From contig NZ_JAHTKP010000022.1 of assembly GCF_019192735.1 (NCBI RefSeq), positions 1-64,000 of the forward strand: a DNA stretch of 64,000 nucleotides. The letters are read 5' to 3'. Of this stretch, positions 42,440 through 51,018 are shown one piece after another. How positions within the stretch are numbered: position 1 is the stretch's first letter; the number at the start of each line of letters is the position of its first letter. Made by a program: the position numbers and the translations under genes. The DNA comes from Kitasatospora aureofaciens. GTDB taxonomy: Bacteria > Actinomycetota > Actinomycetes > Streptomycetales > Streptomycetaceae. The notes beneath the pieces are model-generated. The model did no database searches and was not told the origin of the DNA. It saw nothing but the letters and a program-made list of their open reading frames with translations.

Positions 42440-43879
42440 TCAGCCACCATCCTTGGCGGCCACACGCGCGCGACGGCCGCGGATCGCGTACCAGCCGGCG
42501 ACCAGCGCGGCGGCGATCAGCGGTACGCAGAGCACGGTGGTGCGTCCGGCCCCGCCGTCGGCGTACATCAGGACCAGGACGGCGGCGAGGAAGGCCAGCG
42601 TCACGAGTTCGGTCCAGGGCGAGCCCGGCAGGCGGTAGGCGGGCCGGGTCAGCTCTCCGGCCCGGGTCTTCCGCCAGAAGAACAGGTGGCAGATCATGAT
42701 CATGCCCCAGGTGGCGAGGATGCCGATCGCCGCGAGGTTGAGCACGATCTCGAAAGCGTCCGCGGGCACCACGAAGTTGAGGCCCACGCCGAGGACGCAC
42801 ATGCCGCTGGTGAGCAGGATGCCGCCGTAGGGCACCTGGCTGCGGCTCATCCGGGCGGTGAAGCGCGGGGCGGAGCCGTTGACCGCCATGGAGCGCAGGA
42901 TGCGGCCGGTGGAGTAGAGGCCGGAGTTGAGCGAGGACATCGCCGCGGTGAGGACCACCAGGTTCATCACGCTGCCGGCGGCCGGCACGCCGATGTGGGA
43001 GAGCACGGTCACGAACGGGCTCTGCCCGGCGCTGTACTTGTTCCACGGCAGCAGCATCGACAGCAGGATCACCGAGCCGACGTAGAACAGGCCCACCCGC
43101 CACATGATCGAGTTGATCGCCTTCGGCATGATCTTCTCGGGGTTCTCGGTCTCACCCGCCGTCACGCCGACCAGTTCGACGGAGGCGTAGGCGAACACCA
43201 CCCCCTGGATGATCAGCAGCATCGGCAGCAGGCCGTTGGGGAAGACGCCCCCGTTGTCGGTGATCAGCGCGGGGCCGGGCACGGTGCCGTCCACCGGGTG
43301 CCGGGTGACCAGGAGGACGATCGCGATGCCCATGAAGACCACGAGCGCGCTCACCTTGACGATGGCGAACCAGAACTCCAGTTCACCGAAGATCCGCACC
43401 GAGATGAGGTTCACGGTGAGGACCACCGCCAGGGCTATGAGAGCGATCACCCACTGCGGGACGTCGGAGAACAGGTGCCAGTAGTGGGTGTACGTGGCCA
43501 CCGCGGTGATGTCGGCGATCCCGGTGGTCGCCCAGTTGAGGAAGTACATCCAGCCCGCGGTGTACGCCCCCTTCTCGCCCAGGAACTCCCGGGCGTAGGA
43601 GACGAAGGCTCCGGAGGACGGCCGGTACAGGACGAGTTCGCCGAGCGCCCGCACCACGAGGAAGGCGAAGACGCCGCAGACGGCGTAGGCGACGAACAGG
43701 GAGGGCCCGGCCTGGGCGAGACGGCCGCCAGCGCCCAGGAACAGGCCGGTGCCGATCGCGCCGCCGATGGCGATCATGTTGACGTGCCGGGGTTTCAAGG
43801 ACTTGCTGTAGCCGGTGTCCCCGGCGTCGACGTGTCGGGTGGAGGGGCGCTTCTCGTCTTTGAGGAACTGCTCGCTCAC
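42440..43879 (-). CDS. ansP: Amino-acid permease, L-asparagine permease type
   Basis: 479-residue APC-family transporter with twelve helices. It opens LKPRHVNMIAIGGAIGTGLF, the APC consensus. NWATTGIADITAVATYTHYW is characteristic of the AnsP branch, and VVFAYASVELVGVTAGETEN is the conserved cytosolic loop. The GTG start overlaps the GntR gene's stop by 4 bases, so this permease is directly controlled by that regulator. Substrate assignment (asparagine versus other neutral amino acids) is tentative. Confidence 0.88.
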   Translation of the reverse strand: MSEQFLKDEKRPSTRHVDAGDTGYSKSLKPRHVNMIAIGGAIGTGLFLGAGGRLAQAGPSLFVAYAVCGVFAFLVVRALGELVLYRPSSGAFVSYAREFLGEKGAYTAGWMYFLNWATTGIADITAVATYTHYWHLFSDVPQWVIALIALAVVLTVNLISVRIFGELEFWFAIVKVSALVVFMGIAIVLLVTRHPVDGTVPGPALITDNGGVFPNGLLPMLLIIQGVVFAYASVELVGVTAGETENPEKIMPKAINSIMWRVGLFYVGSVILLSMLLPWNKYSAGQSPFVTVLSHIGVPAAGSVMNLVVLTAAMSSLNSGLYSTGRILRSMAVNGSAPRFTARMSRSQVPYGGILLTSGMCVLGVGLNFVVPADAFEIVLNLAAIGILATWGMIMICHLFFWRKTRAGELTRPAYRLPGSPWTELVTLAFLAAVLVLMYADGGAGRTTVLCVPLIAAALVAGWYAIRGRRARVAAKDGG

Positions 43880-44607
43880 GCCTCGGGTCTGCCTTCTGTC
43901 GGAGTGCCCGCGCGTCGGGGGCGCAGGATGTCGGTGAGGGTCGCCTCCACGCGGCGCAGGTGGTGGGCCATGGCCTCCACCGCGTCCGCCTCGGAGCCGT
44001 CGACCAGTGCTTCGAGGATCGCGCGGTGCTCGCAGTCGGACTGCTCGCGGCGATCGCCCAGTTCGTTGAGGAAGGCCGACTGACGCGCCAGCGCGTCGCG
44101 GATCTCCTCGATCACCCGGCGGAAGACCGGGTTGCGGGATGCCTCGGCCACCGTCAGATGAAAGACGGTGTCCAGCGCGACCCAGGCGGTGGTGTCGGTC
44201 TCCCGCTCCATCCGGTCGAGCAGGTGGGCCAGGCGGTCCAGGTCCTCCGGAGTGCGGCGCAGCGCCGCGTACCCGGCGACCGGGATCTCCACGTGGCGGC
44301 GCACCTCCAGGAGGTCGCCGGCGGCGTAGTCGCCGAAGGTCGGGCCCTCGACCGCGGTCGCCACGACGAAGGTGCCCTTGCCGGTCTTCGAGACGGTCAG
44401 CCCCATGGCCTCAAGGGCCCTCAGCGCCTCCCGCAGCACGGGCCGGCTGACCTCCAGGGTGCGGCACAGCTCCGCTTCGGAGGGGAGCCTGTCCCCCACC
44501 GCGTAGTCGCCGCGCTCGATGGCCCCGCGGAGGTGGCCGAACACCGCTTCCACGGCGCTCACACGCCGAGGTCTCGGACTGGCTGTCCGGCTGTCTGACA
44601 GGTTCAC
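43876..44607 (-). CDS. GntR/FadR-subfamily regulator
   Basis: 243 residues. A winged helix at about 15-85 (AVFGHLRGAIERGDYAVGDR, LPSEAELCRTLEVSRPVLRE, ALRALEAMGLTVSKTGKGTF) is followed by an all-helical FCD domain with the metal-site His/Asp pattern (DTVFHLTVAEASRN, DCEHRAILEALVDGSEADAV, AMAHHLRRVEATL). The GTG at 44607 has GGGAG 7 bases upstream. It is the first gene of a two-gene operon with the amino-acid permease, so the effector may be an amino acid or related acid. Confidence 0.9.
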   Translation of the reverse strand: MNLSDSRTASPRPRRVSAVEAVFGHLRGAIERGDYAVGDRLPSEAELCRTLEVSRPVLREALRALEAMGLTVSKTGKGTFVVATAVEGPTFGDYAAGDLLEVRRHVEIPVAGYAALRRTPEDLDRLAHLLDRMERETDTTAWVALDTVFHLTVAEASRNPVFRRVIEEIRDALARQSAFLNELGDRREQSDCEHRAILEALVDGSEADAVEAMAHHLRRVEATLTDILRPRRAGTPTEGRPEA

Positions 44608-44810
44608 AGAGGTGCTCCCGGAGGGTGGTCCTACAGTGGCTTCAAGGGCTCGTGTCCAGAGCAACTCGCCTGGGGCGCAGGGCTTGTGCCCTCAGTGGCG
44701 GAACGACCGGCCGCTCCGCGGAGGCGGAGGCTTGCGCATCGGGGCCGCAAGCAAGAATCCTGCTGCCGTTCACCAACAAGTTCAAGAAACAACATCTTCG
44801 CGACAGATAA

Positions 44811-44822
44811 GTGAGCGTTAAC
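44811..44822 (+). promoter_or_regulatory. LacI-type operator abutting a LysR start codon
   Basis: GTGAGCGTTAAC ends directly at the ATG of the LysR gene (44823). No ribosome site is visible, so the transcript may be nearly leaderless; repressor binding here would block it. One half is the GTTAAC arm found at 17449 and 22858. Confidence 0.5.
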
Positions 44823-45731
44823 ATGCAGAAGCTGGACCCCCGCCTGCTCGCCGCCCTGGAAGCCGTCGTCCGCCACGGCTCCTTCAACTCGGCGGCACGC
44901 GAACTGGGCTACACCGCGCCCGCCGTCTCGCAGCAGATCGCCGAACTCGAACGCCGTACGGGGCTCAGGGTGCTCGAACGCCGGCCCGTACGGCCCACCC
45001 CGGCCGGCGAGGTCCTCCTCGGCGCCGAGCAGGGCGTCAGGAGCGTCCTGGCCGCCGCGTCCGCGGAACTCGACGCCATACGCGCCGGCACGGCCGGACA
45101 GATCCGGCTGGGCGCCTTCGCCTCCGCCGCCACCGGCATCGTCCCCAAGGCGCTGGCGCAGCTGCACAGGGCATACCCCGACGTCCAGGTCAGCCTCTCG
45201 CAACTGGAGCCCGAAGCGGGCTACAGCCGCCTCAAGCGGGGGGACATGGACCTGGCCCTCACCTACGACTACGACTTCATCCCCATGCCGCCGCCCCGCA
45301 CGCTGCGCCGGACGCTGGTCGCACGGGATCCGGTCGTGGCGGTGGTCCCGGCCGGCCACCACCTCGCCGACCGGGACGTCATCGACCTGGCCGATCTCGC
45401 CGCCGAGACCTGGATCGCGGCCCCGGAGGCGGCGTTGCGCCTGGAACTGCTCGCCCAGATCGCCCAGACACCGGGATTCCGGGCACGCCTCCAGTACGAC
45501 GGGGACGACTTCAACACCGTGCTCGGCTTCGTCGCCGCGGGCCTGTGCGTCGCCGTCATGCCCAAGCTGGCACTCCCCCCTGGCGCCACCGAGGTCGTGG
45601 CGCGCCCGCTGGCCGACCCGCAGCTGACGCGGTTCATCTACGCCGTCCGCATCGACACCCGGCACACCCCCCGGGCCCTGCTGGCACTGGAGCAGATGCT
45701 CACGGCGCAGGCCCTGGCCGCCGTCTCCTGA
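44823..45731 (+). CDS. LysR-family transcriptional regulator
   Basis: 302 residues. The HTH is at 1-60 (LLAALEAVVRHGSFNSAARE, LGYTAPAVSQQIAELERRTG) and a periplasmic-binding-like effector domain at about 90-300 (QIRLGAFASAATGIVPKALA, LDLALTYDYDF region, VGCVAVMPKLAL-like end). The GTG at 44811 would fuse the operator bases as codons; ATG 44823 matches the family's usual beginning. Its target is not obvious: upstream is the divergent GntR-permease operon (215-base gap), downstream only a gene remnant. Confidence 0.88.
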   Translation: MQKLDPRLLAALEAVVRHGSFNSAARELGYTAPAVSQQIAELERRTGLRVLERRPVRPTPAGEVLLGAEQGVRSVLAAASAELDAIRAGTAGQIRLGAFASAATGIVPKALAQLHRAYPDVQVSLSQLEPEAGYSRLKRGDMDLALTYDYDFIPMPPPRTLRRTLVARDPVVAVVPAGHHLADRDVIDLADLAAETWIAAPEAALRLELLAQIAQTPGFRARLQYDGDDFNTVLGFVAAGLCVAVMPKLALPPGATEVVARPLADPQLTRFIYAVRIDTRHTPRALLALEQMLTAQALAAVS

Positions 45732-45765
45732 GACGCGGCCCCGGGGACCGGACCGGCCCCTCCGC

Positions 45766-45960
45766 TCAAGGGCCGACCGGCAGGACGGAGGTGGGCTGGG
45801 TGATCGCCGGCAACTCCCCGGCCTGGGTCAACGCCCCGGACGACGGGTCGATATGAAAGACCGTCAGCGAGGCCGAAGCCCTGGTTCGCGCGGAACAGGA
45901 GCCGCCCCGTTGCGTGCTCACGGAGCCGGCCGCTGCCCCCGCTGAACGCGTACAGTGCTC
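45766..45960 (-). pseudogene. Lactonase (6-phosphogluconolactonase-like) C-terminal remnant
   Basis: On the minus strand one frame reads TVFHIDPSSGALTQAGELPA, then ITQPTSVLPVGP and a stop at 45766. This is the closing blade of a seven-bladed lactonase. A few bases upstream a second frame gives LLFRANQGFGLADG, the previous blade, so a frameshift lies near 45850. Nothing upstream (to 46306) extends it. The rest of the 625-base gap 45732-46356 has no gene I can support apart from the terminator at 46307. Confidence 0.6.
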
Positions 45961-46306
45961 AGCCCTGCTCCGGGGGTACTGCCCGCAGCCGCGCTACCGA
46001 CGACCAGCGTCCCTCCCCCGGAGGCCGCGGGCAGGGGTCGGTTCGGCGCGAAGCTCATCAGTGTCTGCTTTCCGCCCACCGCTCGGCGGGCTGTCCGTCG
46101 GCGCGATGCGTCACGGTCGGCGCCCCGGCTCCCACCGTGCCCGTCCTGTCATGACCGGAGGCAGCCTGGCTCAACCGGATCAACCGCGCGCCCCCCAAAG
46201 GCCGTTGGTGGCGGAGGCGTGCTTCCGCCGTCGCCCGGATTCGTGTGGCCGCTCGGATCCGCCACGCGGACATGTCACTGTCAAGGACTCCCGTAGGTGC
46301 GCGGAG

Positions 46307-46349
46307 GCATCGGGCGGAGCCTCCCGTGGCCGGGGCGGCTCCGCCCGAT
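46307..46349 (-). terminator. Terminator after the PL4 gene
   Basis: Perfect 14-bp stem (CATCGGGCGGAGCC, 46307-46320; complement 46336-46349) with a 15-base loop, 8 bases beyond the PL4 stop. Confidence 0.75.
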
Positions 46350-46356
46350 GCCGGGC

Positions 46357-48042
46357 TCAGGCGAGCAGTTCGACGCAGTCGTAGGCGAAGCCGGGGCTCA
46401 GGAAGCGCGAGCCGCTGCTGCCGGAGGCGACGGTGATGGTGAGCGTGTTGGTGCCGGACTGGAAGGCGGAGGCGGGGACGGTGAAGGCGTAGGTGTGGTT
46501 GTTGCCCCGGTAGGAGCCGACCGTGAGCGAGCGGGTGCTCGGTTCGGGGTGGGGCGCGGGGACGGGTGAGGTCCAGTCGTTGAGCCGGATCCGGGGGCGG
46601 CCGTTGAGGAAGGCGGTGGTGATGCCGATGTTGAGGGTGTGCGGCTGGGCGGCCTGCTCGTCCGTCAGGTCGAAGGTGACGGTCCGGCCGTCGTTGACGT
46701 CCCGCCACTGGTAGGCGGGGAAGTCGGCGTCCGTGGAGCCGCCCACGGTGAAGTCGCCGGTCCAGGGCTCGGCACGCACGTCCGAGGGGTGTGCGTGGGT
46801 GACCAGCTCGGCGTTGCGGAAGCCGGCCGGGGTGCCGTTCCACCTGCCGATGCGCCAGATCACCGGAGCCCGGCCCGGGTCGTCGGCGGGGTTGAGGACG
46901 ATGGTGTGCAGGGCGGTGGTGCTGCCGGGCTGGACGGTCACGGTGCCGGTGCGGACGGCGAGTTCGCCCTGGTAGACCGTCCAGGTGTAGGTGCCGGGCA
47001 GCATCCGGCGGGCGGCGTACGCGCCGGTGCGCGGGTCGGCGGTCGCCCAGTACTGCGCGGCGGCGTTGGCGAACCCGACGGTGTACGCGAGGGCCGGGTC
47101 GCGGCCCGAGATGCCCACCCCGGCCACGGCTCCGCGACCGTCGTCGCCGACCCAGCCGTCCAGTCCGAGTTCGTCCACCCAGGAGGTGTCGATGCGGTCG
47201 TGCCACAGCTCGGCCGGGGGTGCGCCGCCGTCGGTGAAGGCGAGCACGAACGGCCCCTGGAGGCCGAAGCGCATCGGCTCGGTCTGGTTCTCGCCGTAGT
47301 AGAGGATCTCGTACAGGCCGGCGCCGTCCTCGTAGGAGTGGCGCATCAGCGAGCGGTAGAACGGCCCGCCGGACGCCTTCTCGTGGTTGCTGCGCACCAT
47401 CCACAGGCCGACGCCGGGCTTGCTCCAGCCCACGTACCGGTAGTCGATGACCCGTTGGTTGGAGTAGTGCTTGGACCGGGTGGTGCCGTCGGGCCTGCGG
47501 CGCACGTCCTGGGCCTCGATGAGGACGTCCTGGGTGGCGTCCCAGGAGTCGGGGTTGTCATTGGGGAACAGGCCGGGGCGGACGCGCACGATGTAGCGGG
47601 TGACGGTGATCGAGTCGTCCGCCTTGTCGGTCCACAGGTAGACGTTGTTCTCGCCCTCGCGTGCGGCGTAGTAGTGGCGCAGTGTGCCGTGGGCGACGCT
47701 GACCAGGACCGTCCGGCCGTGCCGGGCGATGCTCACCGTGGACGGGCCCAGGCCGGATTCGACCTGGGAGTTCTTCCCGCCGTAGCCCTGGTACTCGGTG
47801 CCCTGGCAGACCAGGGAGGTCAGGTCGCCGGTGCTCCTGCTGACCCGGAAGACCAGGTCGGCGCCGGTGTTCACGGTGTACTCGCGGCCGTCGTCGGTGT
47901 AGCCGAACCCGCCGCTCGCGGTGGTGGCGGCCTGTGCGCCGTTCAGGAGGGCGTCGGCGCCGACTGCCGCCCCGCCCAGGGCGATGCTCGCCGCTCCGGC
48001 CCGGACCAGGAACCGGCGGCGACTCGGACGATGCTTGCTCAT
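46357..48042 (-). CDS. Secreted PL4 rhamnogalacturonan lyase
   Basis: 561-residue pectin-degrading lyase that cleaves the rhamnogalacturonan-I backbone. A twin-arginine signal (RPSRRRFLVRAGAASIALGG, cut near AQAAT at about 39) predicts export folded. The N-terminal beta-sandwich contains TDDGREYTVNTGADLVFRVS, GTEYQGYGGKNSQVESGLG, and RSKHYSNQRVIDYRYVGWSK. A central fibronectin-like domain follows (MLPGTYTWTVYQGELAVRTG). A C-terminal CBM-like jelly roll (IWRIGRWNGTPAGFRNAELV, GSYRGNNHTYAFTVPASAF) ends the protein. Order and length match PL4. A GGCAACCTTT motif upstream resembles the GH74/expansin promoter. Confidence 0.9.
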   Translation of the reverse strand: MSKHRPSRRRFLVRAGAASIALGGAAVGADALLNGAQAATTASGGFGYTDDGREYTVNTGADLVFRVSRSTGDLTSLVCQGTEYQGYGGKNSQVESGLGPSTVSIARHGRTVLVSVAHGTLRHYYAAREGENNVYLWTDKADDSITVTRYIVRVRPGLFPNDNPDSWDATQDVLIEAQDVRRRPDGTTRSKHYSNQRVIDYRYVGWSKPGVGLWMVRSNHEKASGGPFYRSLMRHSYEDGAGLYEILYYGENQTEPMRFGLQGPFVLAFTDGGAPPAELWHDRIDTSWVDELGLDGWVGDDGRGAVAGVGISGRDPALAYTVGFANAAAQYWATADPRTGAYAARRMLPGTYTWTVYQGELAVRTGTVTVQPGSTTALHTIVLNPADDPGRAPVIWRIGRWNGTPAGFRNAELVTHAHPSDVRAEPWTGDFTVGGSTDADFPAYQWRDVNDGRTVTFDLTDEQAAQPHTLNIGITTAFLNGRPRIRLNDWTSPVPAPHPEPSTRSLTVGSYRGNNHTYAFTVPASAFQSGTNTLTITVASGSSGSRFLSPGFAYDCVELLA

Positions 48043-48125
48043 GGTGCGATGCTTCCCCTTCGACCAAACCGGCGGATGGTCCCGCCCCAGGGCAGGGCCA
48101 CCGGAGCGCGCGCCGCGCTCCGCCC

Positions 48126-48156
48126 CTTGGTTGCCGCCCGGCCGCGAAAGGTTGCC
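48126..48156 (-). promoter_or_regulatory. Possible sigma-factor promoter of the PL4 gene
   Basis: On the minus strand GGCAACC (48156 to 48150) is followed by TTTCGCGG, as in the expansin promoter (GGCAACCTTTCCGC). At 18 bases the -10 position reads ACCAAG, a poor match to ACTGAC. A second GGCAACC lies at 48135-48129. So the -35 is good and the -10 doubtful. Confidence 0.3.
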
Positions 48157-48188
48157 CGCGACGGAGAAGTTCTCTTCGACCGGCGTCT

Positions 48189-48202
48189 GTTATTCGTATA
48201 AC
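48189..48202. promoter_or_regulatory. Small palindrome upstream of the deaminase gene
   Basis: GTTATTCGTATAAC, a GTTAT-N4-ATAAC inverted repeat in an AT-rich patch 30 bases before the deaminase start. It could be an operator or a -10 region. Confidence 0.35.
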
Positions 48203-48231
48203 CTCCGTCTTTCACCATCGAGGAGCACGTC

Positions 48232-48705
48232 ATGACCGATCAGATCCGCACCCATCTGCTCACGGCCATCGAGCTTGCGGCGAGCGCGCGCGAGCACGGC
48301 AACCATCCCTTCGGAGCCCTGCTCACCGACCACACCGGGAAGGTCCTGCTCACGGCCGAGAACACCGTGCTGACCGACCACGACGTCACCGGCCACGCGG
48401 AGACCAACCTGGTGCGGCTGGCCTCGCGCACGCTCACCCCGGCGCAACTCGCCGACGCCACGCTCTACACGAGTACGGAGCCGTGCGCGATGTGTTCCGG
48501 CGCGATCTACTGGAGCGGCATCCCGCGCGTGGTGTACGCGCTCGCGGCGAGTGAGCTGAACGTCCTCGCGGGCGTGGATCCCGAGGAGCCGCTGCTCGAC
48601 CTGCCGTGCCGCCAGGTCTTCGCCGCCGGCGGGAACACCGTGGACGTGTCGGGGCCGTACCTCTACGCCGAGGCCGCCGCCGTGCACGCCGGCTACTGGG
48701 GGTAG
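48232..48705 (+). CDS. Nucleoside deaminase (CDA/tRNA-adenosine-deaminase fold)
   Basis: 157-residue zinc deaminase, closest in pattern to guanine/cytosine-type deaminases. Active-site motifs: GHAETNLVRL (His zinc ligand and catalytic Glu) and TSTEPCAMCSGAIYWSGI (two Cys zinc ligands). HPFGALLTDHTGKVLLTAEN is the typical substrate-side strand. Start at 48232 after GAGGAG. A truncated nucleoside hydrolase lies downstream on the other strand, hinting at a former nucleoside-salvage group. Confidence 0.92.
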   Translation: MTDQIRTHLLTAIELAASAREHGNHPFGALLTDHTGKVLLTAENTVLTDHDVTGHAETNLVRLASRTLTPAQLADATLYTSTEPCAMCSGAIYWSGIPRVVYALAASELNVLAGVDPEEPLLDLPCRQVFAAGGNTVDVSGPYLYAEAAAVHAGYWG

Positions 48706-48834
48706 ACAAGGCGACCGGGGGTCCGAGGCAGCCGGCTCGCCGGGACTGCGGCGAGCACCCGGCGGTGGCCCGAGGAGGCCAGGGGAACTCTGAACCCGGG
48801 AACTGCGCGGGCGTGAACTCGGGGCGAGGGGCCG

Positions 48835-49614
48835 TCATTCGGTCGTGGTGAGGACGTCCAGGAAGCGGGCGTGGTCGACCGAGACCGAGACCGAGATCCG
48901 CGTCCGGGTGCCGGACGCCGGGCGCGCGCCCCAGGCGCCGCGCTCGCGGTAGACCTCGACCTCGCGCAGCGCGCAGACGGATTCGTCGAGCGCCACGGCC
49001 GCCGCGAGCGGGGCGTGGAACGCCTTGCCCGCACGGCGCCTGGCCAGGTAGACCCCCGTGCCGTCCCGCACGAGCGCCATCCCGGGCGAGCCGCCGCGCC
49101 GACAGGGCGGCGGCGGCATCGCGCCGTCGTAGACGACGCCGTGGCAGACGTTCTTCGAGACGAGCACCCGCTCACCGACGTGGGGCGATTCCAGGAGCTT
49201 CGACGCGGCGTCCGGAGCGCCGTTGAAGTTGAACGTCGGGCAGGTCTCGCGTCCCTCGAACGTGGGGAGACGGTGTTCGGGCGGGACGACGGAGTCCCCG
49301 GCGAAGCCGCCCTGCGCGACCCAGCGGGCGATGCGCACGTCCGGTTCCCGCTCCAGGAGCATGCCGGGATTCTTCAGCGGCGCCCCCGTGAGCAGCGTCA
49401 CGTCCCCGCCCGCGAGGGCGTCCCGCAGCAACTGCCACGCCTCGGCGTCGGGTTCGCGAGCCGGAACCTTCCCGAGCCAGCGGCGGTGGAAGCCCGACAC
49501 CGGCTTCACGTCGGTGCCGGGCTCGTACGCGCCGACCGGCACGCCCACCCCGAGGCGCCCGACGATCGGGATGGCCATGCCCGCGACCGTACCGATCCGA
49601 CGGAGCGTCACCAA
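48835..49614 (-). pseudogene. Nucleoside hydrolase-like protein, N-terminally truncated
   Basis: About 259 residues corresponding to the middle and C-terminal part of an inosine/uridine-preferring nucleoside hydrolase: LLTGAPLKNPGMLLEREPDV, ARWVAQGGFAGDSVVPPEHR, FNFNGAPDAASKLLESP and SKNVCHGVVYDGAM (C-terminal Ca/substrate part). The DxDxxxDD calcium-binding N-terminus that the family needs for activity is absent. The only starts are near 49614 or 49578 and lack a ribosome site. The break coincides with the end of the ALDH gene (stop 49639). I read it as a decayed gene. Confidence 0.6.
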
Positions 49615-49638
49615 CCGTATTTCGGCTGGCTGATGAGG

Positions 49639-50952
49639 TCAGCTCAGCGGTACGTCGAGGCGGGCGCGGCGGTGGCTGAAGGTGGCGATGGAGTGGGGGC
49701 CGTGGTAGCTGCCGAGGCCGGACTCGCCGACGCCGCCGAAGGGCAGGTCGGGTACGCGCAGGTGTGCCATGGGCAGGCCGAATCCGATGCCGCCGGACGA
49801 CGTCTCGGCGACGAGGCGGGCACGCGTGGTGGCGTTCCCGGTGAAGCCGTACAGGGCCAGCGGCTTGTCGCGGTCGTTGATGAAGGCGATGGCCTCGTCC
49901 AGGTCCGCGACCTCGACGATCGGCAGGACGGGACCGAAGATCTCCTCCTGCATGACCGGGTCCTCGGCCTTGACGCCGGTCAGGACGGTGGGCGCGATGT
50001 AGACGTCGTCGCGGTCGGTGGTGCCGCCGAACGCGAGGGTGCCGGAGTCGAGCAGGGCGGCGACCCGGTCGAAGTGGCGCTGGTTGACGAGGCGTCCGTA
50101 CGCGGCCGAGGTCTGCGGGTCGCTGCCGAACATGCGCTCCGTGGCCTCGGCGAGTGCGGCTGCCAGGCGCTGGGCGGTCGCCGGGTCGGTCAGGACGTAG
50201 TCGGGGGCGACGCACGTCTGGCCGGCGTTGCGGAACTTGGACTCGGCCAGGCGGGTCGCGACCGTGTCGATGTCGGCGTCGCGGTCGACGAACACGGGGG
50301 ACTTCCCGCCCAGTTCGAGCGTGACGGGCGTGAGGTGCTCGGCGGCCGCGCGCATGACGATGCGGCCGACGGTGCCGTTGCCCGTGTAGAAGATGTGGTC
50401 GAAGCGCTGGGCGAGCAGCTCGGTGGTCTCGGGCACCCCGCCCTCGACGACGGCGACCGCGTCCCGGTCGAGGTACTCGGGCACCAGGCGGGCCATCAAC
50501 GCCGAGGTGGCGGGGGCGAGTTCGCTCGGCTTGAGGAGGACGGTGTTGCCGGAGGCGAGCGCCCCGGCGACGGGGACGAGCGAGAGCTGGACCGGGTAGT
50601 TCCAGGGGGCGATGACGAGGACGGTGCCCAGGGGCTCGTAGTGGGTGCCGGCGGTCGTGCCCTCCGGCAGCCCGGCCAGGGCGTGGGCGCCGAGCGGCTC
50701 GGGGGCGAGCCACTCCTCCAGGTGGGCGAGGGTGTGGTCGATCTCGCGGACCGGGAGGTCGACCTCGGCGCCGTACGCCTCGGGGCGCGGCTTGCGCAGA
50801 TCGGCGTGGAGGGCGTCGGCGATGGCCTCGCGGTTGTCGGTGAACAGGGCGCGCAATGCGGTCAGTTGGGCGCGGCGCCAGGCGAGCGGCTTGGTCCTGC
50901 CGGAGCGGAACGTGGCCCGCAGTGACGCGACGAGAGCTTCGGTGTCAGACAT
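49639..50952 (-). CDS. Aldehyde dehydrogenase (class 3 type)
   Basis: 437-residue NAD(P)-dependent enzyme oxidising aldehydes. Signatures: VLVIAPWNYPVQLSLVPVAG, TGNGTVGRIVMRAAAEHLTP, general base Glu in LELGGKSPVFVDRDADID, catalytic Cys in KFRNAGQTCVAPDYVL, and EEIFGPVLPIVEVAD. The short length and missing extended C-terminus fit the class 3 / fatty-aldehyde group. It is the last gene of a minus-strand operon: DJ-1-like, TetR, MDR reductase, ALDH. Confidence 0.95.
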   Translation of the reverse strand: MSDTEALVASLRATFRSGRTKPLAWRRAQLTALRALFTDNREAIADALHADLRKPRPEAYGAEVDLPVREIDHTLAHLEEWLAPEPLGAHALAGLPEGTTAGTHYEPLGTVLVIAPWNYPVQLSLVPVAGALASGNTVLLKPSELAPATSALMARLVPEYLDRDAVAVVEGGVPETTELLAQRFDHIFYTGNGTVGRIVMRAAAEHLTPVTLELGGKSPVFVDRDADIDTVATRLAESKFRNAGQTCVAPDYVLTDPATAQRLAAALAEATERMFGSDPQTSAAYGRLVNQRHFDRVAALLDSGTLAFGGTTDRDDVYIAPTVLTGVKAEDPVMQEEIFGPVLPIVEVADLDEAIAFINDRDKPLALYGFTGNATTRARLVAETSSGGIGFGLPMAHLRVPDLPFGGVGESGLGSYHGPHSIATFSHRRARLDVPLS

Positions 50953-51018
50953 GGTGGTACTCCTGGTACGGGGTCGAGCGGGGCGCCTCTGCCGCCTCGC
51001 CGTGGGTGGTCGGCGACG

